Assembly (NCBI GenBank): GCA_050245975.1
Contig: JBFWWW010000018.1
Span: 1-35,937 of the forward strand
DNA from: JBFWWW01 sp050245975
GTDB taxonomy: Bacteria; Pseudomonadota; Alphaproteobacteria; Rhizobiales; Hyphomicrobiaceae
DNA length: 35,937 nucleotides
Direction: 5' to 3'
Shown here piece after piece: positions 7,851 through 17,032 of this stretch. Positions within the stretch are counted from its first letter, which is position 1. Every line of letters starts with the position of its first letter. A program made the position numbers and the translations under genes. Under the pieces are notes generated by a model that saw only the letters and a list, made by a program, of their open reading frames with translations, was not told the origin of the DNA and did not search any database.

Positions 7851-8927
7851 ATGCGCAACTACCGGATCGCCGCCATACCCGGCGACGGCATCGGCTCGGA
7901 GGTTATCGCCGCCGGCTGCGAGGTTCTCGCCGCATGCGCGGCCCGCGACGGCGGCTTCGGCCTCGCGTTCGACCACTTCGACTGGGGCAGCGAGCGCTTC
8001 AAGACGACCGGCGCGTTCATGCCCGCCGACGGGTTGCAGCAGCTCAAGTCCTACGACGCCATCCTGTTCGGGTCGGCCGGCGCGCCCGACATCCCCGACC
8101 ACGTCACGCTCTGGGGCTTGCGGCTGGCCATCTGCCAGCCCTTCGACCAGTACGCCAACGTCCGGCCGACGCGCATCCTTCCCGGCATCGTCAGTCCGCT
8201 GCGCGCCGTCACGGGGCCCGAGCTCGACTGGGTCATCGTGCGCGAGAACTCGGAGGGCGAGTACGCCGGCGTCGGCGGTCGCGTGCATCGCGGCCTGCCC
8301 GAGGAAGCCGCCACCGATGTCGCCATGTTCACGCGCGCCGGCGTCACGCGCATCATGCGCTTCGCCTTCGCGCTGGCGCGCTCGCGGCCGCGCAAGCTGC
8401 TGACCGTCGTCACCAAGTCCAACGCCCAGCGCCACGGCATGGTGATGTGGGACGAGATCGCCGCCGAGGTGGCGCGCGATTTCTCCGACGTCACCTGGGA
8501 CAAGATGCTGGTCGATGCCATGACCATGCGCATGACGCTGAAGCCGGCGAGCCTCGACACCATCGTGGCGACGAACCTGCACGCCGACATCCTGTCCGAT
8601 CTCGCCGCCGCCCTTGCCGGCTCGCTCGGGCTTGCGCCCACGGCCAACCTCAACCCGGAGCGGAAATTCCCCTCCATGTTCGAGCCCATCCACGGCTCGG
8701 CCTTCGACATCGTCGGCAAGGGGATCGCCAATCCCGTCGGCACGTTCTGGTCGGGCGTGATGATGCTCGAGCACCTGGGCGAGCCCGCCGCCGCCGGGCG
8801 CCTGATGCGCGCGATCGAGCGCGTGACCGCCGACCCGGCGCTGCACACGCCGGACCTCGGCGGGACGGCCCGCACGGCGGACGTCGTCGCGGCCGCGCTC
8901 CAGGCGCTGCAGGGCGACAATCTCTAG
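7851..8927 (+). CDS. ttuC: Tartrate / D-malate dehydrogenase (beta-decarboxylating dehydrogenase family)
   Basis: This is an NAD-dependent enzyme of the isocitrate/isopropylmalate dehydrogenase superfamily, acting on tartrate, D-malate or similar 2-hydroxy acids. The 358-residue product starts MRNYRIAAIPGDGIGSEV. It carries the TtuC-type substrate motif RENSEGEYAGVGGR near residue 145, the Mg2+-binding ATNLHADILSDL near 240, and the NAD-binding EPIHGSAFDIVGKGIANP near 283. The ATG at 7851 matches the family N-terminus; an in-frame ATG at 7818 would add 11 uncharacteristic residues. It stands alone, divergent from the OmpA gene and ending one base from the soxG stop. Isopropylmalate dehydrogenase is less likely because the substrate motif is tartrate-type. 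Confidence 0.88.
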   Translation: MRNYRIAAIPGDGIGSEVIAAGCEVLAACAARDGGFGLAFDHFDWGSERFKTTGAFMPADGLQQLKSYDAILFGSAGAPDIPDHVTLWGLRLAICQPFDQYANVRPTRILPGIVSPLRAVTGPELDWVIVRENSEGEYAGVGGRVHRGLPEEAATDVAMFTRAGVTRIMRFAFALARSRPRKLLTVVTKSNAQRHGMVMWDEIAAEVARDFSDVTWDKMLVDAMTMRMTLKPASLDTIVATNLHADILSDLAAALAGSLGLAPTANLNPERKFPSMFEPIHGSAFDIVGKGIANPVGTFWSGVMMLEHLGEPAAAGRLMRAIERVTADPALHTPDLGGTARTADVVAAALQALQGDNL

Positions 8928-8928
8928 A

Positions 8929-9564
8929 CTAAGGTTGCTGCTCTCGCCGGCTGGCGGCGGCCGCCGCCAGCTCCTTCACGTCGCAGCCGTATTCGACCAC
9001 GGCGGCCGCGACCGCGCCCCACATGTAGCGGACGTACGAGCGCTCGAACATCAGGTGATAGACCGGCGCCGCATCGGACTGCCACACCTGCACCGCGACG
9101 CGCGCGGCAGCCGTGGTCGCCGCGCACCCGGCCGTGAAGGCGCGCTCGTGCAGGTCGATCGGCACCAGCTTCATCAGGCTGTCGCGCGCCCGCGACCCCC
9201 AAAGACGCAACATCACGCGGCTGCCCGTCAGGTCCGTCACGTCGGCCTGCGCGCCCAGCGCCCTTGCCAGCATCGCCGGCGCATCCGCACCGCCCTCGTC
9301 GATGACCGTCCAGCGTCCCGGCGCCGCGGCGAGAACCGTGCGCGCGCCCTGCACGAGGCAGCGGCCGGCATCGGGAAGCCCGAGCCCCATCTCCGACAGC
9401 GCGGCCCGCGCCGCCTCCCCGCCTCCCCGCCGCAGCGAGATGGACGCCACCGCCGCGGGCACCACTTCTCCCAGCATCACGCCGGCCGCGCCCGGCGCTC
9501 CGAGGCGGCCGGGGACGGCGGTTCCGGCAAGACCTGCGCGCGGCATCGCGATGGCATCAGACAC
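8929..9564 (-). CDS. soxG: Sarcosine oxidase gamma subunit
   Basis: This is the gamma subunit of heterotetrameric sarcosine oxidase, which oxidatively demethylates N-methylglycine to glycine, formaldehyde (or methylene-THF) and H2O2. The 211-residue protein has the GcvT-like gamma fold, with VTDLTGSRVMLRLWGSRARDSLMKLVPIDLH in its middle and the conserved YHLMFERSYVRYMW-type element near the C-terminus. It is the last gene of soxBDAG; its ATG at 9564 lies inside the end of soxA (8-base overlap). A start at the in-frame ATG 9546 cannot be excluded. The Ala-rich first 50 residues are poorly conserved. Confidence 0.88.
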   Translation of the reverse strand: MSDAIAMPRAGLAGTAVPGRLGAPGAAGVMLGEVVPAAVASISLRRGGGEAARAALSEMGLGLPDAGRCLVQGARTVLAAAPGRWTVIDEGGADAPAMLARALGAQADVTDLTGSRVMLRLWGSRARDSLMKLVPIDLHERAFTAGCAATTAAARVAVQVWQSDAAPVYHLMFERSYVRYMWGAVAAAVVEYGCDVKELAAAAASRREQQP

Positions 9565-12550
9565 GGGGGCGCGCTCCTGTCGGATCGAACTGGCAGGCCG
9601 GGTGCACGATCACCTCGACGTCTCCCTTGCGCACCGGATCGTAGGCGCGCACCGTCTCGCCGATGCGGCGCGGCCCGTCGCGCAGCATCCCGAGCCCGAT
9701 CCAGCTCGCAAGCGTCGGCGAATAGGCGACCGAGGTCATGTAGCCCTGGTCGTTGGCCGTTTCCGCCCTGGCGCCCGGCGCGAGAAAATGCGCGCCCGCG
9801 TTGAGCTGCTGCTGCGGATCGACCGGCTTGAACGATACCAGCGCGGGCCGGTCCGCCCGCGCCAGCGCCGGCAGGCGCGAGGCCGCGCGGCCGACGAAGT
9901 CCTTCTTGCTCGACAGCAGGCCGGCGAGCCCGAGGTCGGCCGCCGTCGTCTGGCCGTTGAGCTCGCCGGAGGCCGCAAAGCCTTTCTCGACGCGCAGCAC
10001 CGTCATCGCCTCCGTGCCGTAGGGCGTGATGCCGAACGGCGCGCCGGCCGCCATGATGCGCCGGATCACCGCGTCGCCGAAATCGGCGCGCACGCCCAGC
10101 TCGTAGGCAAGCTCGCCCGAGAACGACAGGCGGTAGAGCCGCGCGGGCACGCCGCCGCACACCGTCAGCTCCGCCGCTCCCATGTGCGGGAAGGCCGCCG
10201 TGGCGAGATCGAAGCCGTCCACGATCGCGGCCAGCACGTCGCGCGACTTCGGCCCGGCGATGGCGAGCTGCGCCCAGCAGTCCGTCACCGCGAGGAACGA
10301 GACGTCCAGCTCCGGCCGCAGCACCTGGTGGCAGAACTCCATGTGGCGCAGCACCTTGTCGGCGTGCGCCGTCGTGGTGGTGAGGAAGTACCGGTCGGCC
10401 GCGAAGCGCGCCACCGTGCCGTCGTCCAGCACATGGCCGTCCTCGCGCAGCATCACGCCGTAGCGCACCTTGCCGACGGGCAGCGTGGAGAAGGTGTTGG
10501 CATAGATGAAGTCGAGCATGCGGCCGGCGTCCGGGCCGGTCACCTCGATCTTGCCGAGCGTCGACACGTCGCACACGCCGACGGACGCGCGCACCGCGGC
10601 GGCCTCCCGCGAGACGCTCTGCAGCCAGTCGGTCTCGTTCGGCTTCGGGTACCACTGCGCGCGATACCAGGCCCCGACCTCGACGAACACGGCGCCCTGC
10701 TCCCGGGCCCAGTCGTTGGTAGGCGTGAGGCGCGAGGGCCGGAACATGCGCCCGCGCTCGTGCCCGGCGATGGCGCCGATGGCCACCGGCGTATAGGGCG
10801 GGCGATAGACCGTCGTCCCCGTGCGGGCGATCGTATCGCGGTTGACGGCGGCCAGCGCCGCGATGCCGTTGACGCCCGAGGTCTTGCCCTGGTCCGTCGC
10901 CATGCCGAGCGTCGTATACCGCTTGGCGTGCTCGGCGCGGCGATAGCCCTCGCGGCTCGCGAGCGCGATGTCGTCCGCCGTGACGTCGTTCTGGAAATCG
11001 ATGAACGCCTTCGCCCCGCCGTGCTCCACCTGCCAGAAGGCCGGCGCCTCGTAGGCAGGGGCGTCGCGGCACTGCGGCACGTCCATGGCCGGCGCCTTGA
11101 AGCCGGCCGCCTCCGCGGCGGCGCGGCCTTCGCGCGCCCCGTCCTCGAATGCCGCCTGCAGGCTGAACCGCCCCGCGGCCGCGCCGGCCACCTGCAGCCC
11201 GGGCGGCAGCGATCCCGGCACGAACGCCGAGATCGTCTCGTCCCATGCGGGCCGCCCGCCCAGGTGGCAGGTCAGGTGCAGCGTCGGGTCCCATCCGCCC
11301 GCCATGGCGATAAGATCGGCGGGTATCCGCTCGCGCTTGCCCGACGCCTCGGCCACCTCGACCGACGACAGCGACAGCCGACCCCGCGTGCCGACGATGC
11401 GCGCCCCCGCCATCCGGCGCCAGTCGCGCGACCGGGCCGGGGCCTGGTGCGGCTCGATGATGGCCTCGACCGAGGCCCCCGCGAGCCGCAGCGCTTCCGC
11501 GGTCTGCTGCGCATCGTTGCATCCGCCGAGCACCACCGCCCGCGATCCCGGCACGACGCCGTAGCGATTGATGTAGGAGCGGACCGCGCTCGCGGTCATG
11601 ACGCCCGGACGGTCGTTGCCCGCAAAGACCATCGGCCGCTCGATGGCGCCCGCCGCCAGCACGATCCGGCGCGCCACGATCTTCCAGTACCGCTGGCGTA
11701 CGGCGTGCGGCGACGGCTCGGGCAGATGGTCGCTGACGCGTTCGACGGCGGCGCATTCGCCGTGATCGAAAATGCCGAAGACCGTGGTCCGGCGCAGCAC
11801 GCGCACGGTGCGCGTCGCGGCCAGCTCGCCCTCCGCCGCGGTGACCCAGCTCGCGGCATCGCCCGCCGCGAAGTCGGTCGTTTCCGAGAGCAGGCGCCCG
11901 CCGAGCCTGAAATCCTGCTCGCACAGCACGACGCGCGCGCCGCTGCGCGCCGCGGCCAGCGCCGCCATCAATCCCGCGGGGCCCGAGCCCACCACCAGCA
12001 CGTCGCAGAACAGGTGCGCGCGCTCGTAGACATCCGGATCGACGGCGCGTGCGGCGCGGCCGAGGCCCGCCGCCCTGCGGATCAGCGGCTCGTAGACGGC
12101 CTCCCAGAACGCGGCCGGCCACATGAACGTCTTGTAGTAGAACCCGGCATGCAGGATCGGCGCGGCGAGCGAATTGACCGCCATCAGGTCCAGCGCCAGC
12201 GACGGCCAGCGGTTCTGGCTGCGCGCGTCGAGCCCGGGATAGAGCTCGGCCACGGTGGCGCGCGTGTTGGGCTCGCGCCGCGCGCCCGAGCGCAGCTCGA
12301 CGAGCGCGTTGGGCTCCTCGGGCCCTGCCGTCAGGATGCCGCGCGGCCGGTGATACTTGAAGGAGCGCCCCACCAGCCGGACGCCGTTGGCGAGCAGCGC
12401 GGAGGCGAGCGTGTCGCCCGGATGGCCGCTGAGCGTGCGGCCGTCGAAGGTGAACGGCACCGTCGTCGAGCGGTCGATCAGTCCGCCCGTCCAGCGCCGG
12501 CCGGCCGCCCGCGCGGTCGGCGCGCGCGACGGCGTGAGGTGCATCGTCAT
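9557..12550 (-). CDS. soxA: Sarcosine oxidase alpha subunit
   Basis: This is the large subunit of heterotetrameric sarcosine oxidase. In the family it binds NAD and part of the flavin and carries the folate-dependent half-site. The 997-residue protein has an N-terminal ferredoxin-like fold (about 30-110, with SGHPGDTLASALLANG and RSFKYHRPRG). A nucleotide-binding domain begins DVLVVGSGPAGLMAAL (GSGPAG about 188-193), with a second dinucleotide fold around SRAVVLGGCNDAQQ. A C-terminal aminomethyltransferase-like region runs from about residue 600. The start ATG at 12550 overlaps the soxD stop as ATGA. The open frame continues upstream into soxB sequence but in the wrong frame. Confidence 0.96.
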   Translation of the reverse strand: MTMHLTPSRAPTARAAGRRWTGGLIDRSTTVPFTFDGRTLSGHPGDTLASALLANGVRLVGRSFKYHRPRGILTAGPEEPNALVELRSGARREPNTRATVAELYPGLDARSQNRWPSLALDLMAVNSLAAPILHAGFYYKTFMWPAAFWEAVYEPLIRRAAGLGRAARAVDPDVYERAHLFCDVLVVGSGPAGLMAALAAARSGARVVLCEQDFRLGGRLLSETTDFAAGDAASWVTAAEGELAATRTVRVLRRTTVFGIFDHGECAAVERVSDHLPEPSPHAVRQRYWKIVARRIVLAAGAIERPMVFAGNDRPGVMTASAVRSYINRYGVVPGSRAVVLGGCNDAQQTAEALRLAGASVEAIIEPHQAPARSRDWRRMAGARIVGTRGRLSLSSVEVAEASGKRERIPADLIAMAGGWDPTLHLTCHLGGRPAWDETISAFVPGSLPPGLQVAGAAAGRFSLQAAFEDGAREGRAAAEAAGFKAPAMDVPQCRDAPAYEAPAFWQVEHGGAKAFIDFQNDVTADDIALASREGYRRAEHAKRYTTLGMATDQGKTSGVNGIAALAAVNRDTIARTGTTVYRPPYTPVAIGAIAGHERGRMFRPSRLTPTNDWAREQGAVFVEVGAWYRAQWYPKPNETDWLQSVSREAAAVRASVGVCDVSTLGKIEVTGPDAGRMLDFIYANTFSTLPVGKVRYGVMLREDGHVLDDGTVARFAADRYFLTTTTAHADKVLRHMEFCHQVLRPELDVSFLAVTDCWAQLAIAGPKSRDVLAAIVDGFDLATAAFPHMGAAELTVCGGVPARLYRLSFSGELAYELGVRADFGDAVIRRIMAAGAPFGITPYGTEAMTVLRVEKGFAASGELNGQTTAADLGLAGLLSSKKDFVGRAASRLPALARADRPALVSFKPVDPQQQLNAGAHFLAPGARAETANDQGYMTSVAYSPTLASWIGLGMLRDGPRRIGETVRAYDPVRKGDVEVIVHPACQFDPTGARPRV

Positions 12551-12819
12551 GTGCCGGCCTCCGCCTGGTCGGCGCGCGCGGTCGCGACATCGAGCACCTC
12601 GTGCGTGCGCGTGTCCCGCGTCACCGCCAGCCACGACCGGCAGCCGTGCGTGTGGTGCCAGTACTCGCGATTGGGGCCGGCGGGGTTGGCGCGCACGAAG
12701 ACGTAGTCCGTCCAGGCCGCATCGGCGGCCTCCGCGCCCGGGCGCACGGGCTCGGCGCTGCCGAGATAGACGAACTCGTCGGTGCTGCGCTCGCCGCAGA
12801 ACGGGCAGGTCAGACGCAT
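12547..12819 (-). CDS. soxD: Sarcosine oxidase delta subunit (zinc-binding)
   Basis: This is the small zinc-binding subunit of heterotetrameric sarcosine oxidase, 90 residues as usual. The zinc ligands expected from solved structures are present: C5 and C8 in CPFCGE, and H56 and C60 in HHTHGC. The EYWHH and RSWLAVTRDT blocks are characteristic. It lies between soxB (12 bases upstream) and soxA, which it overlaps by four bases. Confidence 0.95.
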   Translation of the reverse strand: MRLTCPFCGERSTDEFVYLGSAEPVRPGAEAADAAWTDYVFVRANPAGPNREYWHHTHGCRSWLAVTRDTRTHEVLDVATARADQAEAGT

Positions 12820-12831
12820 TCCACAGCTCCG

Positions 12832-14082
12832 TCAGTGCAGATTGGGCGTGGCGCCATGGCCGGCCTCGTCGATCAGGTGGCCGCGGGCGAACCGGTCGAG
12901 CCGGAAGCCCGCGTTGAGCGCGTGCGGCGTTCCCGTCGCGATGGTGTGGGCGAAGCACCAGCCGGACGCCGGCGTCGCCTTGAAGCCGCCGTAGCACCAG
13001 CCGCCGTTGAAGAAGAGCCCGTCGACCGGCGTGCGGTCGATGATCGGCGAGCCGTCCATCGACATGTCCATCAGGCCGCCCCACTGGCGCAGGTAGCGCA
13101 GGCGGCCGAGCGAGGGGAACAGCGCCATCGCGCAGCTCATCACGTCCTCGACGATCGGCAGGTTGCCGCGCTGCGCATAGGAGTTGTAGCCGTCGATATC
13201 GCCGCCGAAGACGAGCCCGCCCTTGTCGGACTGGCTGATATAGAAATGCGCCGCGCCGAACGTGACGACCGTGTCGATCAGCGGCTTGATGCCCTCGGAC
13301 ACGAACGCCTGCAGCACGTGGCTCTCGATCGGCAGGCGCAGCCCCGCCATGTCCGCCAGCCGCGAGGAACTGCCCGCCACCGCAAGCCCCACCCGCTTCG
13401 CCCGGATGGGCCCGCGCGTCGTCTCGACGCCGACGACGCGCCCGCCCTCGCGCCGGATGCCGGTGACTTCGCAGTTCTGGATGATGTCGACGCCGCGCCG
13501 GTCGGCTGCCCGCGCATAGCCCCAGGCGACCGCATCGTGGCGCACGGTTCCGCCGCGCCGCTGCAGCAGCCCGCCCTTGATGGGAAAGCGCGCATTGTTG
13601 AAGTCCAGCAGCGGCACCATGCGCCGCACGTCGTCCGCCATCAGCAGGTCGGCATCCACGCCGGCAAGGCGCATCGCGTTGCCGCGCCGCGCGAAGGCGT
13701 CGCGCTGCGAATCGGAATGGAAGAGGTTCAGCACGCCCCGCTGCGACACCATCGCGTTGTAGTTGATGTCCTGCTCGAGGCCCTCCCACAGCTTCAGCGA
13801 CCACTCGTAGAACGGCGTGTTCTCCGGCAGCAGGTAGTTCGAGCGGATGATCGTGGTGTTGCGGCCGACGTTGCCCGAGCCGATGTAGCTCTTTTCGATC
13901 ACGGCGACGTCGGTGATGCCGTGCTCCTTGGCGAGGTAGTAGGCCGTCGCCAGGCCGTGGCCGCCGCCGCCGACGATGATGGTGTCGTACTCGGCCTTGG
14001 GCTCGGGATCGCGCCAGGCCGGCTGCCAGCGCCGCTGCCCCGAGAGGGCGTTCCTAACCAGAGCCGCAAGGGAATATCGCAT
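12832..14082 (-). CDS. soxB: Sarcosine oxidase beta subunit
   Basis: This is the catalytic flavoprotein subunit, holding FAD and the covalently bound FMN of the tetramer. The 416-residue protein starts MRYSLAALVRNALSGQ and has the FAD-binding GGGGHGLATAYYLA motif at about 38-51 followed by NTTIIRSNYLLPEN. H182 in TVRHDAVAWGYA corresponds to the histidine that carries covalent FMN in characterised homologs. The C-terminal GGFKATPASGW and FARGHLIDEAGHG motifs are intact. It is first in the operon; the ATG at 14082 fits the family start, 70 bp from the divergent regulator. Confidence 0.96.
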   Translation of the reverse strand: MRYSLAALVRNALSGQRRWQPAWRDPEPKAEYDTIIVGGGGHGLATAYYLAKEHGITDVAVIEKSYIGSGNVGRNTTIIRSNYLLPENTPFYEWSLKLWEGLEQDINYNAMVSQRGVLNLFHSDSQRDAFARRGNAMRLAGVDADLLMADDVRRMVPLLDFNNARFPIKGGLLQRRGGTVRHDAVAWGYARAADRRGVDIIQNCEVTGIRREGGRVVGVETTRGPIRAKRVGLAVAGSSSRLADMAGLRLPIESHVLQAFVSEGIKPLIDTVVTFGAAHFYISQSDKGGLVFGGDIDGYNSYAQRGNLPIVEDVMSCAMALFPSLGRLRYLRQWGGLMDMSMDGSPIIDRTPVDGLFFNGGWCYGGFKATPASGWCFAHTIATGTPHALNAGFRLDRFARGHLIDEAGHGATPNLH

Positions 14083-14152
14083 CGACCGTTGCCCGGGCGT
14101 GTGCACGCATCTTGTATTGGGCCGCAAATCTGGCACGATCGCCGCCTCCCTC
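14083..14152. promoter_or_regulatory. Divergent control region between soxB and the GlxA-type regulator
   Basis: This 70-bp non-coding gap must hold the promoters of soxBDAG (minus) and of the regulator (plus). A short inverted repeat, GCGTG-TG-CACGC, lies near 14096-14107. I see no convincing -35/-10 pair. Its role as the regulator's binding region is inferred from position only. Confidence 0.45.
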
Positions 14153-15196
14153 ATGACTTGGAGCGACTTTTTCTTGAGCGAGAGCGACCTCCACCGCCGG
14201 CCTTCGGATCGCAGCCGCAAAAATGCGGCCCGGCCGCCCCTTGCGGACGACGCGGCGCCGCACCGGATCGGCGTCCTTCTGGTGCCCGGCTTCGCGCTGA
14301 TGACCTACAGCTGCGCCGTCGAGCCCTACCGGGCGGCCAACACGCTGTCGGGGCGCGAGCTTTACCGCTGGCTGCACATCTCGCCGGACGGCGGCCCCGT
14401 CGTCGCCTCCAACGGCGTCGCCATCGTTCCCGACCAGGGGATCGACCGGCCCGTGGATGTCGACGACCTGTTCGTCTGCGCCGGCGGCAACCCCACCCTG
14501 TTCGACCACGGCCCCACCCTGAAATGGCTGCGCGCCCAGGCCCGGCGCGGCACGCGCATCGGCGGCGTGGCGGGCGGGCCCGTCATCCTCGGTCGCGCCG
14601 GGCTGCTCGCCGGCTACCGCTGCACCATGCACTGGGAGTACATCCCGGCCTTCAAGGAGATGTTCCAGCGCCACCACGTCACCACGGCGCGCTACGAGAT
14701 CGACGGCATGCGCTGCACCAGCTCCGGCGGCGCGGCCGCCATGGAGATGATGACGGCCCTGATCGGCCGGCGCTACGACCGCACGCTGGCGAGCGCGGTC
14801 AGCGAGTGGTTCCTGCACTCGCGCCTGACGGCGGCCGGCGAGCCGCAGCGCATGTCGCTGCGCGACCGTTACGGCGTCCGGCATGCGCCGCTTCTCTCGG
14901 TGCTCGAGCACATCGAGGCCTCGATCGAGGAGCCGGTCGATCGCCGCTCGCTGGCCGAGACGGCGGGCGTCTCGGTGCGCCAGCTCGAGCGCCTGTTCCG
15001 CGCCCATCTGGGTCACACCATCGGCGAGCATGTGCTGACGCTGCGCCTCGACCGGGCGCGCATGCTGCTGCGGCAGACGTCGATGTCGGTGCTCGATATC
15101 GCCGTCGCGACGGGGTTTGCGAGTGCCGCGCATTTCTCGCGCTCGTTCCGGCAGCGTTTCGGCCACGCGCCGCGCATGGAACGCAAACACATCTAG
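14153..15196 (+). CDS. GlxA-family transcriptional regulator (DJ-1/PfpI + AraC HTH)
   Basis: This is a transcription factor with an N-terminal DJ-1/PfpI-like ligand domain (about 37-200, IGVLLVPGFALMTYSCAVEPYRAAN and VCAGGNPTLF) and a C-terminal AraC double helix-turn-helix (about 240-345, ending FASAAHFSRSFRQRFG). This architecture is that of GbdR, SouR and CdhR, which control glycine betaine, sarcosine and carnitine catabolism in Pseudomonas. Being divergent from soxB, it probably activates soxBDAG and perhaps the operon downstream. The 347-residue product starts at the ATG 14153; the frame is open further upstream but that part overlaps soxB. Confidence 0.9.
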   Translation: MTWSDFFLSESDLHRRPSDRSRKNAARPPLADDAAPHRIGVLLVPGFALMTYSCAVEPYRAANTLSGRELYRWLHISPDGGPVVASNGVAIVPDQGIDRPVDVDDLFVCAGGNPTLFDHGPTLKWLRAQARRGTRIGGVAGGPVILGRAGLLAGYRCTMHWEYIPAFKEMFQRHHVTTARYEIDGMRCTSSGGAAAMEMMTALIGRRYDRTLASAVSEWFLHSRLTAAGEPQRMSLRDRYGVRHAPLLSVLEHIEASIEEPVDRRSLAETAGVSVRQLERLFRAHLGHTIGEHVLTLRLDRARMLLRQTSMSVLDIAVATGFASAAHFSRSFRQRFGHAPRMERKHI

Positions 15197-15319
15197 CGGT
15201 GTCGGCGTCGGTCAAGAAAAGGTCGGCACAGGGCAAACCGGCGCTGTTTTCCGTTCCCATACTCGTGCGAGCCGAGGCAGCCGCCTCGCGCGATGTCCAA
15301 CACTGACAGATGGTGTCCG

Positions 15320-16912
15320 ATGTTCTTCAGCGCGCGCAAACTCTCTCTCGTGATCGGCGCCCTGGCGGCCCTGTGCTTTGCGCCCGCCGCCGATGCGCAA
15401 ACGCCGAAGCGCGGGGGCACCCTCATCATCGCGCTGGAAAACGAGCCGCCCGCGCTGGTGCCCTTCCTGACCACGGACACGCCGACATTCATCGTCGCCG
15501 ACAACATCTTCAACGCCCTCATCCTGCTCGACGACAACCTGCAGCCGAAGCCGGATCTCGCCAAGAGCTGGACCGTCTCGCCCGACGGCCTGGTCTACAC
15601 GTTCCAGCTCGTCGAGAACGCGAAATGGCATGACGGCAAGCCGGTCACCGCCGCCGACGTCGAGTTCACCTTCAACGAGCTGATCGCCAAGTACCACCCG
15701 CGCGCCGGCACCTGGTGGCCGAACGTGGCCTCCGCCAAGGCGACCGGCCCCTACACGTTCGAATTCCGCCTCAAGACGCCCTACGTTCCCTTCCTGACGA
15801 TGCTCGGCAGCGTGCTTTCGAGCAGCGCGCTCATCATGCCCAAGCACATCTACGAGGGCACCGACCCCAAGACCAATCCCTATAACCAGAAGCCCATCGG
15901 CAGCGGCCCGTTCAAGTTCTCCAAGTGGGAGAAGGGCGGCTATGTCGAGCTGGCGCGCAACGACAGCTACTGGCGCGAGGGCAAGCCCTACCTCGACCGC
16001 GTCGTGCTGCAGATCATGCCGGACGCCGCCGCCCGCTTCCTCGCCTTCGAGCGCGGCGAGGTGGACTTCCTGCACTGGTACATCGTGCCCTACGACCAGC
16101 TCGCGAAGCTGCGCAAGGACAAGCGCTTCAAGCTGCTGCAGAAGGGCGATGCGGCGGCGACGAACGGCTTCATGCTGATGAACCACCGCAACGCGGCCCT
16201 GAAGGACATCCGCGTCCGCCAGGCGCTGGCCTACGGCATCAACCGCGACACGCTCGTCCAGAGGTCGCTCTTCGGCGAGGCGAAGGTCGCCCACAGCCAC
16301 GTCAGCAGCAACGTCAAGTGGGCCTTCACCCCGGAGTACGACTACAAGTTCGATCCCGAGAAGGCCAACAAGCTGCTCGACGAGGCGGGCTTCCCGCGCA
16401 AGGCGGACGGCAAGCGCTTCCCGCTGCGCCTCTTCTGGGCCGCCGGCCGCGACTACGAGGGCCGCGCCTCGGAGGTGGTCAAGGACAACCTCGCCCAGCT
16501 CGGCATCGACGTCACGGTGCAGACCTTCGACCGCCCGTCCTTCACCGACCGCGTCTACCGGCAGTGGGACTTCGATCTGGCGATGCAGCTCTTCACCACC
16601 GGTCCCGACCCGACGATCAGCGTCAACGCGCGCTATCACACCAAGCAGATCCTGAAGGTGCCGTTCGTCAACGCGATGGGGTATTCGAACCCCAAGACCG
16701 ACGAGATGTTCGACGCCGAGTACAAGATCGCCGACCCGGCCAAGCGGGCCGAGATGTGGCACCAGATCCAGAAGCAGCTCCTCACCGACCTGCCGGCCCT
16801 GCCGCTGTTCGAGCTGCCGCCGGTCCACGCCGCCTCGGCCAAGTTCGAGGGCATCGTGACCGGACCCCAGGGGTACATCGAAAGCCGCGAAAGCGCTTAC
16901 GAAGTCAAATAA
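15320..16912 (+). CDS. Peptide-type ABC transporter periplasmic binding protein (SBP family 5)
   Basis: This periplasmic receptor feeds the DppBCDF-like importer encoded next. The 530-residue protein has a signal peptide (MFFSARKLSLVIGALAALCF, cleavage near ADAQ) and the family-5 pattern: RGGTLIIALENEPPAL, then DLAKSWTVSPDGLVYTFQL and WHDGKPVTAADVEFTFN, and KDIRVRQALAYGINRD in the middle. The ATG at 15320 is chosen because it begins a good signal peptide; an upstream in-frame ATG at 15293 adds hydrophilic residues. Cargo could be a peptide, an opine or an amide; neighbours point to an amino-acid-derived compound. Confidence 0.93.
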   Translation: MFFSARKLSLVIGALAALCFAPAADAQTPKRGGTLIIALENEPPALVPFLTTDTPTFIVADNIFNALILLDDNLQPKPDLAKSWTVSPDGLVYTFQLVENAKWHDGKPVTAADVEFTFNELIAKYHPRAGTWWPNVASAKATGPYTFEFRLKTPYVPFLTMLGSVLSSSALIMPKHIYEGTDPKTNPYNQKPIGSGPFKFSKWEKGGYVELARNDSYWREGKPYLDRVVLQIMPDAAARFLAFERGEVDFLHWYIVPYDQLAKLRKDKRFKLLQKGDAAATNGFMLMNHRNAALKDIRVRQALAYGINRDTLVQRSLFGEAKVAHSHVSSNVKWAFTPEYDYKFDPEKANKLLDEAGFPRKADGKRFPLRLFWAAGRDYEGRASEVVKDNLAQLGIDVTVQTFDRPSFTDRVYRQWDFDLAMQLFTTGPDPTISVNARYHTKQILKVPFVNAMGYSNPKTDEMFDAEYKIADPAKRAEMWHQIQKQLLTDLPALPLFELPPVHAASAKFEGIVTGPQGYIESRESAYEVK

Positions 16913-16987
16913 GGTCGAACAGGCGGAGCCGCGCAGTCGCAATGCCGGCCCCGCCTGATGCAGCTGCAGGTCTAAAGCGCCGCCTGC

Positions 16988-17008
16988 CGCCGGGCCCACG
17001 TCCCGGCG
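16988..17008 (+). other. Intercistronic hairpin between binding-protein and permease genes
   Basis: CGCCGGG, a seven-base loop and CCCGGCG form a perfect GC stem in the 120-bp gap. There is no U-tract, so full termination is unlikely. Such hairpins after binding-protein genes commonly stabilise the upstream message. Confidence 0.45.
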
Positions 17009-17032
17009 CCGGCCGGCAGTTCAGGTGAGACG

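Noticed and set aside
9113..12706. A very long plus-strand open frame (about 1,200 codons) opposite soxA
   Set aside because: It is antisense to a fully recognisable soxA; its translation is Arg/Ala/His-rich with no family motif, the usual artefact of GC-rich codon bias.
9557..13804. Possible giant fusion protein upstream-extending soxA
   Set aside because: The extra 400 residues are an out-of-frame reading of soxD and soxB, both intact in their own frames; soxA starts at 12550.
14083..14152. A sigma-54 promoter (TGGCAC near 14131)
   Set aside because: The expected TTGC element at the -12 position is absent on the plus strand.
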